Of a stretch of 64,000 nucleotides of DNA, positions 40,883 to 48,565 are shown one piece after another. The stretch lies in NCBI GenBank assembly GCA_016720775.1, contig JADKJX010000001.1:1348501-1412500 (forward strand), written 5' to 3'. The notes beneath the pieces were generated by a model. It saw only the letters and a list, made by a program, of their open reading frames with translations, had not been told where the DNA came from and ran no database searches. Numbering within the stretch: the stretch's first letter is position 1; each line of letters starts with the position of its first letter. The stretch is from Chitinophagaceae bacterium (GTDB taxonomy: Bacteria; Bacteroidota; Bacteroidia; Chitinophagales; Chitinophagaceae). The position numbers were made by a program, and so were the translations under genes.

Positions 40883-43504
40883 CTATCCCTTCTCCTCCCT
40901 CGCCTTCAGTTCCTTTATCTTATCCAATGCCCCGGCTACCACATCGCACATGATGGTGTATAAGGCACCGGGTACCTGGTTGGCATAAATATATTCCAGC
41001 GCTTCATTTTCATTGGCGATGGTAAGGGTGGGCACATGCGGATTCACTTTATCGATGCCTTGTTTCAGCAGGTTGATGATCTCGTCGGCGGTACGGCCAC
41101 GTAAATTTTTATCGCAGCGGATTATGATCTGGTCGAAGTATCGGGCAGAGATCTCACCCAGTTCCATGATGTCTTCATCCCTCCGGTCGCCGGTGCCGCT
41201 GATGACACCGATCTTTGTTTTGTAATCGAGTTTGCTTACAAAATCGCAGAGCAGGTTTAATCCATGCGGGTTGTGGGCAAAGTCAGCGAGGAACGTAATG
41301 TTCTTAAAATGGAAGAAGTTCAAACGGCCGGGCGTTAATGCTTCACCGGGCATAAAGGTTTGCAAACCAAGTTTAATATCATCAATGCTGATGTCACGAT
41401 ATAAATAGGTGGCAAGTACAGCCGGTAAACAGTTGGCAATATTATGCACGGCCTTTCCTTCGTACGTAAGCGGTATATCTTTTGCCGCCATCACACGGAT
41501 CTTCCAGTTCCCTTTCATGATGGTTACAAACCCGTTTTCATAAACCGATGCCAGTCCACCGGCAGCGCAATGTTCTTTTATCCTCGGATTATTTTCATCC
41601 ATGCTGAACAACCCGATGTTGCATCTCAGGTCGGTTTTCATGGCATACACCAAATCATCTTCTGCATTTAAAATGGCAAAGCCATGCGGAAAAACTGTTT
41701 CGGGAACAACCGCTTTTACTTTTGCCATTTGCTCCACGGTGTAAATTCCTCCCAAGCCAATATGATCAGCTGCTACATTGGTTACAATGCCTATATCGCA
41801 ATTCTGAAAGGCAAGCCCGCTTTTTAAAATACCGCCTCTTGCACATTCAAGCACGGCAAAATCAACCGTTGGGTCTTTTAAAACAAAGGTGGATGAGATC
41901 GGCCCGGTGCAATCGCCCTTCATCATCAGCTGGTTTTGTATGTACACCCCATCACTGGTGGTGTAACCCACTTTTTTACCGGCGCTTTTTGCAATGTGAG
42001 CCGTTAATCTTGTGGTGGTTGTTTTTCCATTGGTGCCTGTAACAGCAATGATGGGAATGCGTCCCACACTTCCTTTCGGGAACAGCATATCTATTACCGG
42101 TTCTGCCACATTTCTCGCCAATCCTTCGGCGGGTTCAATGTGCATGCGGAAACCAGGTGCTGCATTTACTTCCAGGATAGCACCGCCATTTTCGCTCACT
42201 GGCGTACGCAGGTCGGTTGCCATTACATCAATGCCGCAGATATCCAGGCCGATGATCTTTGCAATGCGTTCAAACATGAAGATGTTGGCAGGATGCACTT
42301 CGTCGGTTACATCAGTTGATGTTCCACCGGTTGACAGGTTGGCCGTTGGCTTTAACATAACACGTTCGCCTTTTTCTGGAACTGTTTCCAATGTGATGTT
42401 CGCATCGTCCAGCATTTTTTGTGTGAACTGGTCGATGGTTATTTGCGTAAGCACTTTTTCATGGCCATAACCTCGGCGGGGATCTTTGTTGGTCTCATCG
42501 ATCAGCCACTGGATATTATTCCTTCCATCACCCACCACACTTGCCGGTGTACGCAATGCCGCACAGATAAATTTATTGTTGATCACCAGGCACCGGAAAT
42601 CATATCCTGTGATAAAACGTTCTACGATCACATTACGGCCATATTGTTTGGCGGCTTCAAATGCTTTGATGGCCTGCTCCCGGTTGATGATGTTGGTGGT
42701 ATTTCCTTTTCCATGGTTACCATCAATGGGCTTTAGCACCAGCGGGTAACCAAATTTCTGTATCGCTTCATCAAGGCCGTCTTCGGTTCTTATAACGGTT
42801 CCTCTTGGCACCGGAATTTCGGCTGCCTCTAAAAGCAATTTTGTTTCTTCCTTGTTGCAGGCAATATCAACAGCGATGTTTGAAGTGGTGGATGCAATGG
42901 TTGCACGTATCCTTTTTTGATGAACACCGTAACCTAATTGTACGAGGCTTTGTTTATTCAATCGTATGTAAGGGATATTTCTTTTTGCCGCTTCATCCAC
43001 AATGCAACCGGTGGAAGGCCCGAGCCGGGTATCTTCCCTTATCACCCGAAGCTTTTGGATATCATCATTCAGATCATACACAGCATTATCTGTTAATGCC
43101 TGTGCAATACGCACCGCCGCTCTTGCGGCATACACACCGGCATCTTCTTCCATATAAGTGAAGCATACATAGTAGATGCCTTCTTTTTCATTGGCGGTTC
43201 TTGTTCTTCCAAAGCCCACGTCCATACCGGCCAATGTTTGTATCTCCAGCGCAATGTGTTCGATCACATGCCCCATCCAGGTACCTTCTTCTACTCTTTC
43301 AAAAAAGCCACCATGGGTACCTACACTGCAACGGTGTTCGATCATTGTCGGGAACATTTCTTCCAGCCTTTGCCTGAAGCCATCAATGGAATTGGTTGGG
43401 CGTTGCTCCATCTCCTCCAGGTCGAGTTTCATCTGTATCAGTTTGGTACGGCGAACGCTCCAGTAGTTAGGTCCTTTAAGCACTTTGATTTCAACGATCT
43501 TCAT
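40883..43504 (-). CDS. cphA: cyanophycin synthetase
   Basis: This 873-residue enzyme polymerises aspartate and arginine into cyanophycin using ATP. The N-terminal domain (MKIVEIKVLKGPNYWSVRR) is followed by an ATP-grasp domain (about 220-470) with FGYPLVLKPIDGNHGKG, VERFITGYDFRCLVI and EVNAAPGFRMH. A Mur-ligase-like domain (about 485-873) has the P-loop VTGTNGKTTTTRL, VLECARGGILKSG and NVAADHIGLGG. The length matches cyanobacterial and heterotroph CphA. It forms a nearby pair with the divergent cyanophycinase gene at 45229, so the organism probably makes and breaks this nitrogen reserve. Upstream DNA carries the repeat at 43531-43656. Confidence 0.95.
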   Translation of the reverse strand: MKIVEIKVLKGPNYWSVRRTKLIQMKLDLEEMEQRPTNSIDGFRQRLEEMFPTMIEHRCSVGTHGGFFERVEEGTWMGHVIEHIALEIQTLAGMDVGFGRTRTANEKEGIYYVCFTYMEEDAGVYAARAAVRIAQALTDNAVYDLNDDIQKLRVIREDTRLGPSTGCIVDEAAKRNIPYIRLNKQSLVQLGYGVHQKRIRATIASTTSNIAVDIACNKEETKLLLEAAEIPVPRGTVIRTEDGLDEAIQKFGYPLVLKPIDGNHGKGNTTNIINREQAIKAFEAAKQYGRNVIVERFITGYDFRCLVINNKFICAALRTPASVVGDGRNNIQWLIDETNKDPRRGYGHEKVLTQITIDQFTQKMLDDANITLETVPEKGERVMLKPTANLSTGGTSTDVTDEVHPANIFMFERIAKIIGLDICGIDVMATDLRTPVSENGGAILEVNAAPGFRMHIEPAEGLARNVAEPVIDMLFPKGSVGRIPIIAVTGTNGKTTTTRLTAHIAKSAGKKVGYTTSDGVYIQNQLMMKGDCTGPISSTFVLKDPTVDFAVLECARGGILKSGLAFQNCDIGIVTNVAADHIGLGGIYTVEQMAKVKAVVPETVFPHGFAILNAEDDLVYAMKTDLRCNIGLFSMDENNPRIKEHCAAGGLASVYENGFVTIMKGNWKIRVMAAKDIPLTYEGKAVHNIANCLPAVLATYLYRDISIDDIKLGLQTFMPGEALTPGRLNFFHFKNITFLADFAHNPHGLNLLCDFVSKLDYKTKIGVISGTGDRRDEDIMELGEISARYFDQIIIRCDKNLRGRTADEIINLLKQGIDKVNPHVPTLTIANENEALEYIYANQVPGALYTIMCDVVAGALDKIKELKAREEKG

Positions 43505-43530
43505 AAATAAAAACAGTTTGTAGTTTGGTG

Positions 43531-43656
43531 TTTGCCCCTATCCCCTGAAGGGGGACTTGGAGACTAGTTAATTATAGCTCTTTTTACAGGATCATTAAAT
43601 CGAAAATGTTTATTATTCGGGAAGCCTCTCTTCCCCCTTCAGGGGATAGGGGCAAA
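43531..43656. repeat. perfect 25-bp inverted-repeat element (CCCCTGAAGGGG family)
   Basis: The left arm (43531-43555) begins TTTGCCCCTATCCCCTGAAG and the right arm (43632-43656) is its exact reverse complement over 25 bp, with 76 bp between. Each arm also has its own CCCCTGAAGGGG palindrome. The same arm sequence in worn form makes the element at 9801-9928. It fills the space between the divergent cphA and aminotransferase genes. Confidence 0.85.
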
Positions 43657-43742
43657 ATGGAAATTACCACAATCATCTTGCTTTGCAAAAAACAAAATTT
43701 GTACATTGTATTCCGATAATTACCGGAACTAAAACCATACAC

Positions 43743-45032
43743 ATGAGCAACCGCCGTTCTTTCCTGAATAAAGTAGGCATCTTGTCTGCTTCTGCACTTA
43801 CTGCAAACCTCATTCAGCCGGCCTGGAGCCGTGACCTGCAGTCGGCATTAAAAAATGCGGCCGCCATACCACCTTCAGACCTGGCTACCGACGAAGAGTT
43901 CTGGCATTATGTACAGCAGTCCTATACCATTGCACCTAATTTCATCAATTTAAATAATGGGGGTGTATCACCTGCACCCAAAACGGTGGCCGATGCCATG
44001 AAAACCAATTACGATTTCTGCAATGAGGCACCCAGTTATTTTATGTGGCGCATCATCGACCAGGGAAGAGAACCCCTGCGTAAAAATCTTGCCCAACTGG
44101 CCGGATGTGATAAAGAAGAAATTGCGTTGCATCGCAATGCTTCCGAAGCATTGGAGACTGTGATTTTTGGGTTGGATCTGAAAGCAGGTGATGAAGTGGT
44201 ATTGAGCAAACAGGATTATCCCAACATGATCGGCGCCTGGAAGCAACGGGAGAAAAGAGAAGGGATAAAACTGGTTTGGATAAACCTGGAATTGCCCAGC
44301 GAAGATGAAAGCTATATGGTGAAACAATACACTGATGCCTTTACTGCGAAAACAAAAGTGGTGCAGATCACCCACATGATAAACTGGATCGGTCAGAAGA
44401 TGCCGGTAAGGAAGATCGCCGATGCGGCAAAGAAAAAAAATATTGATGTGCTGGTAGATGGGGCACATACGTTTGCGCAGTTTGAATTTTTAATTCCTGA
44501 TCTCAACTGCGATTATTTCGGGACCAGCCTCCACAAATGGCTGGGTGCACCCATCGGCACCGGGCTTTTGTATGTGCGTAAAGAAAAGATAAAAAATATC
44601 TGGCCCTTGTTTGGCGCCGGCGAAAAAGAAGAGGACGACATCCGAAAGTTTGAACATTTAGGCACCCGGCCATTTTTTATTGAAGAAGCAACAGACAAAG
44701 CCATTGATTTTTATGACATGATCGGCGCCAAACGTAAAGAAGAAAGACTACTCTATCTTAAAAATTACTGGATGGGTAAAGTGAAAGACATTCCCAAAGT
44801 GAAGCTGCATACTTCATTTAAAAAAGAATTCGGTTGTGCCATTGGCCTGGTGAGCGTGGAAGGTAAAAAACCGGCTGAACTCGACAGCTATCTGTGGAGC
44901 AGTCATAAGATACACACAGTAGGCATCGAATGGGAGAATATCAGTGGTGTCCGTATCACACCCAATGTGTATACCAGTACAAAGAATTTAGACAGGCTTG
45001 TGGAAGGCATTGAAAATTTTGCGAAAACCTAG
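43743..45032 (+). CDS. class V aminotransferase-fold PLP enzyme with Tat-like signal
   Basis: The start is ATG 43743, at MSNRRSFLNKVGILSASALTANLI, a twin-arginine-type signal (NRRSFL); the frame upstream to 43683 is not needed. The 429-residue product resembles isopenicillin-N-epimerase/cysteine desulfurase-like proteins. It shows NLNNGGVSPAPKTVADAM, IALHRNASEALETVIFGL, VLVDGAHTFAQFEF (Asp contacting PLP) and the Schiff-base lysine in FGTSLHKWLGAPIGTG. Export of a PLP enzyme would be by the Tat route, after folding. It is placed between cphA and cphB, which raises the possibility of a role in amino acid release from cyanophycin, but that is context only. Confidence 0.85.
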   Translation: MSNRRSFLNKVGILSASALTANLIQPAWSRDLQSALKNAAAIPPSDLATDEEFWHYVQQSYTIAPNFINLNNGGVSPAPKTVADAMKTNYDFCNEAPSYFMWRIIDQGREPLRKNLAQLAGCDKEEIALHRNASEALETVIFGLDLKAGDEVVLSKQDYPNMIGAWKQREKREGIKLVWINLELPSEDESYMVKQYTDAFTAKTKVVQITHMINWIGQKMPVRKIADAAKKKNIDVLVDGAHTFAQFEFLIPDLNCDYFGTSLHKWLGAPIGTGLLYVRKEKIKNIWPLFGAGEKEEDDIRKFEHLGTRPFFIEEATDKAIDFYDMIGAKRKEERLLYLKNYWMGKVKDIPKVKLHTSFKKEFGCAIGLVSVEGKKPAELDSYLWSSHKIHTVGIEWENISGVRITPNVYTSTKNLDRLVEGIENFAKT

Positions 45033-45035
45033 AAA

Positions 45036-45145
45036 GCCGTTTAAGATCGTTGAATGTTGTTTAAAATTGTTGAAGATATGCGATGTCCTTAACGCCTTCA
45101 ACAATTTTCAACTACCTTCAACAACGTTCAACCATCTTCAACACC
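45036..45145. repeat. inverted TTCAAC/GTTGAA low-complexity repeat
   Basis: The left part (about 45036-45076) holds GTTGAATGTTGTTTAAAATT-type units. The right part (about 45094-45142) holds tandem units of the form CTTCAACAATTTTCAAC and AACGTTCAACC, with a 7- to 11-bp period. The two halves can pair into a long imperfect hairpin. It lies between the aminotransferase and cphB and resembles the element at 2328-2434 in design. Confidence 0.65.
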
Positions 45146-45199
45146 CCTTAATTAACAACCCTTAATAAGTAGTTTCTCCCTGTCAAACACGAATTCCCT

Positions 45200-45207
45200 T
45201 ATTTTTG
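45200..45207 (+). promoter_or_regulatory. -7 promoter box of cphB
   Basis: TATTTTTG matches TAnnTTTG and ends 21 bp before the cphB ATG at 45229. cphB is therefore likely transcribed on its own rather than read through from the aminotransferase gene. Confidence 0.5.
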
Positions 45208-45228
45208 CGTTAATCATAAAAAGATTAA

Positions 45229-46128
45229 ATGCTATTTGCCAAAGGAAAACTGATAGCGATTGGAGGAGCAGAAGATAAGGGAACAGACCTGGAGAAAGGG
45301 GAGATCCATCGCAACAACCTCAATTTTTTTGAACTCGGCATCCTTCGCCGTATCGTGGATGAATCCGCTTCCGGTCCGCTTTCCCGAATTGAAGTGATCA
45401 CTACCGCCAGCACCATCCCTTATGAAGTAGGCGACAATTACCTGAATGCTTTTGGAAAGATCGGCTGTACCGATATCGGTGTGATGCACATCCGTAACCG
45501 GGCCGATACCAACAATCCCGAATACCTGGAACGCATAAAAGCCTGTGACGTGGTAATGTTCAGCGGTGGAAACCAATTGCGGCTGAGCAGCACCTTTGGC
45601 GGCACGGCACTTTTTCAGAACATCATGGAGCGTTACCTTCATGATGTGGGCTTTCTTATTGCGGGCACTTCGGCAGGCGCTATGGCCATGAGCAATACTA
45701 TGATCTATGAAGGCAATGCGGCACGGGCACATTTAAAAAGTGAAGTAAAAATAACTACGGGCCTCGGGTTTATGGATAATGTGATATTCGATTCGCATTT
45801 TGAAAAAAGGGGCCGGTTTGTACGGTTGGCCCAGGCGGTTGCCAGCAACCCGGCCTGCATCGGCATCGGTTTGGGAGAAGATACCGCCATGCTGGTAACA
45901 GGCGGTAATAAGATGGAAGCCATCGGCAGCGGACTGGTGATGATCATCGACGGGCATGAGATGCTGCATTCCAATATCGCCGACATACCCGATGGCAATC
46001 CCATCAGCATTGAAAATTTAAAAGTGCATTTTTGTGAGCATGGAAATGGCTACCTGTTGAAAGAACGTAAATTTTTAATGGAAGCAGGTAATGGCTCGTT
46101 GATAAAGAAGCAGGTGAAAGTGGAATAA
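45229..46128 (+). CDS. cphB: cyanophycinase
   Basis: This 299-residue serine peptidase of family S51 cuts cyanophycin to beta-Asp-Arg dipeptides. It starts MLFAKGKLIAIGGAEDKGTD, and shows VMFSGGNQLRLSSTFGGT, the nucleophile in IAGTSAGAMAMS (Ser148) and FDSHFEKRGRFVRLAQA. There is no signal peptide, so it acts in the cytoplasm on the polymer made by CphA, whose gene is 1.7 kb away on the other strand. A separate isoaspartyl dipeptidase to finish the breakdown is not seen in the window. Confidence 0.95.
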   Translation: MLFAKGKLIAIGGAEDKGTDLEKGEIHRNNLNFFELGILRRIVDESASGPLSRIEVITTASTIPYEVGDNYLNAFGKIGCTDIGVMHIRNRADTNNPEYLERIKACDVVMFSGGNQLRLSSTFGGTALFQNIMERYLHDVGFLIAGTSAGAMAMSNTMIYEGNAARAHLKSEVKITTGLGFMDNVIFDSHFEKRGRFVRLAQAVASNPACIGIGLGEDTAMLVTGGNKMEAIGSGLVMIIDGHEMLHSNIADIPDGNPISIENLKVHFCEHGNGYLLKERKFLMEAGNGSLIKKQVKVE

Positions 46129-46162
46129 AGATGCTGAATTCGTTTTGAACATTCCTTCCTTT

Positions 46163-46309
46163 AGCCCCGGTAGGGGCGATATGCTGGTAGAACAATAAAT
46201 TCATTGATGGTGCAGAACCCCGTATGGGTGGTATTTTAAAAAATGCCGCTCCTCTGGAGCTTGAAGATATTCCTGGATAATTTTTACCAAAATTCCGGCC
46301 CGATGGGCC
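46163..46309. repeat. composite dispersed repeat with three small palindromes
   Basis: Three stem-loops follow one another: GCCCC-ggta-GGGGC at 46164-46177, GCTCC-tct-GGAGC at 46248-46260 and GGCCC-gat-GGGCC at 46297-46309. They are joined by AT-rich spacers such as GATATGCTGGTAGAACAATA. The AGCCCCGGTAGGGGC...GTAGAA pattern is one I recall as a multi-copy intergenic repeat in Bacteroidota. Confidence 0.6.
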
Positions 46310-46324
46310 TGCATAAAATACCTG

Positions 46325-46356
46325 AATGCATCCGCCAACCAGCGGATGCATTTTTC
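46325..46356 (+). terminator. terminator-like hairpin 20 bp upstream of the GH125 gene
   Basis: AATGCATCCGC (46325-46335) and GCGGATGCATT (46342-46352) form a perfect 11-bp stem with a 6-nt loop, followed by TTTTTCTTTTT. It is probably the cphB terminator. The GH125 start codon comes only 20 bp after the stem, leaving room for just a TATCTTAA-type promoter box (46361-46368). Confidence 0.75.
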
Positions 46357-46372
46357 TTTTTATCTTAACGGC

Positions 46373-47794
46373 ATGAACCGTAAAAAATTTATCAGGCAAA
46401 CATCGCTTGCCTCTGCCGGCATTTTAATGAGTGATCTTTCTTTCGCAAAAACAAACAATGATTTCCCGGTTGTAAGAACGGCAGCGCATTTACGGAAATT
46501 TAAAAGTCCGGCTGTTGAAAAACTGATCGATGAAATAAAAAGGAATATTGGCAATAAAGAGATCGCCTGGCTGTTTGAAAATTGTTTCCCCAACACATTA
46601 GATACCACGGTTGACTTTGAGCTCATCAACGGCAAGCCCGATACATTCGTGATCACCGGAGATATTGATGCCATGTGGCTGCGGGATTCATCGGCACAGG
46701 TGTGGCCTTACCTGCCTTTGATGAAGGAAGATAAGAACCTGCAGGAACTTATTAAAGGTGTTATCAACCGCCAGGTAAAATGCATTTTGAAAGATCCTTA
46801 TGCCAATGCTTTTTATAAAGACGAAACAAAGATCAGCGAATGGAAAGATGATAAGACAGAGATGAAGCCTGGCATGCATGAACGTAAGTGGGAGATAGAC
46901 AGTTTGTGTTACCCGGTACGGTTGGCTTATGGTTACTGGAAAGAGACAGGGGATGTTTCCATTTTTGATAAAGACTGGCAGGAAGCCATAAGGCTGATCG
47001 TAAAAACGTTTAAAGAACAGCAGCGCCTGGAAAATAACGGTCCGTATAAATTTGAACGGACGACGAGCTGGGCAACAGATGGCGTGCCGCTGGGGGGATA
47101 TGGGTATCCTACAAAAAAGATCGGGTTGATACATTCTATGTTCCGGCCGAGTGATGATGCAACGGTGTATTCATTTAATATCCCAGGCAATTTTTTTGCC
47201 CTGCAATCTTTAATGCAACTTGATAAAATAAGTTCTGGGGAGGGTGTTTTTATAGAAGGGTTAAGCCATGATTGTGAGGTTCTTTGGAAAAAAATACGGG
47301 ATAGGTTATCGGAATATGCTTTTAGTGAGCATCTCCCGGCAGGGAAAATAATTGCTTATGAGATCAATGGATTTGGAAGTTGTAACCTGATGGATGATGC
47401 GAATGTTCCATCATTACTTTCATTAGGATACCTAGACAGCAACATACTCAAAGGAGCCGTGTATCAAAACACCAGAAAATTTGTTCTCTCTGAAAACAAC
47501 CCCTTCTTCTTCAAAGGCAAAGCTGCCGAAGGCATCGGCGGTCCGCATGTAGGCATGGATTATATCTGGCCGTTGAGCATTATTATGAGAGGATTAACGA
47601 GTAATGATGATACCGAAATAAAGATGTGCCTGGACATGCTGCAGAAGACCCATGCGGGCACCGGGTTCATGCACGAATCCTTTCATAAAGACGATGCTGC
47701 AAAATTCACCCGCAAGTGGTTTGCCTGGGCCAATACCATTTTTGGAGAATTTATATGGAAAGTTTACAAAGAAAGAAGACATTTGCTGAATTAA
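46373..47794 (+). CDS. GH125 exo-alpha-1,6-mannosidase family protein
   Basis: The start at ATG 46373 opens MNRKKFIRQTSLASAGILMS, a Tat-like or Sec signal; the upstream frame would run through the terminator hairpin and is rejected. The 473-residue product matches the (alpha/alpha)6-barrel family formerly DUF1237: VITGDIDAMWLRDSSAQVWPY (with catalytic Asp candidates), YELD-like MHERKWEIDSLCYPVRLAY, FERTTSWATDGVPLGG, HSMFRPSDDATVY, GIGGPHVGMDYIWPLSIIMR and TGFMHESFHKDD. GH125 enzymes trim alpha-1,6-linked mannose, so it may attack fungal or host mannans. The SGNH hydrolase gene follows 9 bp downstream. Confidence 0.9.
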   Translation: MNRKKFIRQTSLASAGILMSDLSFAKTNNDFPVVRTAAHLRKFKSPAVEKLIDEIKRNIGNKEIAWLFENCFPNTLDTTVDFELINGKPDTFVITGDIDAMWLRDSSAQVWPYLPLMKEDKNLQELIKGVINRQVKCILKDPYANAFYKDETKISEWKDDKTEMKPGMHERKWEIDSLCYPVRLAYGYWKETGDVSIFDKDWQEAIRLIVKTFKEQQRLENNGPYKFERTTSWATDGVPLGGYGYPTKKIGLIHSMFRPSDDATVYSFNIPGNFFALQSLMQLDKISSGEGVFIEGLSHDCEVLWKKIRDRLSEYAFSEHLPAGKIIAYEINGFGSCNLMDDANVPSLLSLGYLDSNILKGAVYQNTRKFVLSENNPFFFKGKAAEGIGGPHVGMDYIWPLSIIMRGLTSNDDTEIKMCLDMLQKTHAGTGFMHESFHKDDAAKFTRKWFAWANTIFGEFIWKVYKERRHLLN

Positions 47795-47803
47795 TTTTTT
47801 TTG

Positions 47804-48472
47804 ATGAAGACTTTTTTGTTTACGACGCTGTTTGCACTAATTGCTTTGCTTATGCCATCCAGTTTAAAAAAACGGGTTATTTTTTTTGGAGACTCCATTA
47901 CCGAAGCCGGTGTGAAGCCAGGTGGGTATATTGTACGGATGGACTCCATGATCGCAGCGCAGGGGCTTAGCAGCAATTACGAATTGGCAGGATCGGGTGT
48001 AAGCGGTAACAAAATTTACGACCTGTACCTCCGGCTGGAAGATGATGTATTAAGAAAAGAACCTGCCATCGTTGTTATTTACATCGGGGTGAATGATGTG
48101 TGGCATAAAAAGACAGGTGGCACCGGCACAGATGCGGATAAGTTTGAAAAATTTTATACGACCATTATTAAAAAACTGGCTGAGAAGCATATAAAAACCA
48201 TTCTCTGTACACCGGCCGTGATCGGCGAGCGGACAGATTTCAGCAATGAACAGGATGGCGACCTAAATAATTACAGCAACATCATCCGGGATATTGCCGC
48301 AAAAAATAACCTGCCACTGGTTGATCTCCGTAAAGTTTTTCTCGACTATAATCTAAAGAACAATCCGGGTAACAAAGAGGCCGGTATTCTTACTACCGAC
48401 CGGGTGCACCTGAATGCAAAGGGCAATCAACTGGTGGCCGATGAAATATGGAAAGTGCTGCAATCGCTTTAA
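47804..48472 (+). CDS. secreted SGNH/GDSL-type hydrolase
   Basis: The start is ATG 47804, 9 bp after the GH125 stop. The 222-residue product has a short signal (MKTFLFTTLFALIALLMPSS) followed at once by the catalytic block I VIFFGDSITEAG (Ser), block II GSGVSGN, block III YIGVNDVWH and block V TTDRVHLNAKGNQLVA (Asp and His). It is an esterase or deacetylase of the SGNH superfamily. Its close linkage with the mannosidase suggests removal of acyl groups from the same glycan, but the substrate is inferred from context only. Confidence 0.88.
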   Translation: MKTFLFTTLFALIALLMPSSLKKRVIFFGDSITEAGVKPGGYIVRMDSMIAAQGLSSNYELAGSGVSGNKIYDLYLRLEDDVLRKEPAIVVIYIGVNDVWHKKTGGTGTDADKFEKFYTTIIKKLAEKHIKTILCTPAVIGERTDFSNEQDGDLNNYSNIIRDIAAKNNLPLVDLRKVFLDYNLKNNPGNKEAGILTTDRVHLNAKGNQLVADEIWKVLQSL

Positions 48473-48565
48473 CATTCTGCGGCCGCATTTATATATAAAA
48501 AAGATATATCTTCAGCACCTGCTTGCCCGGGCCCCACATCTTTTACTCACCAACAAACAAACGCT

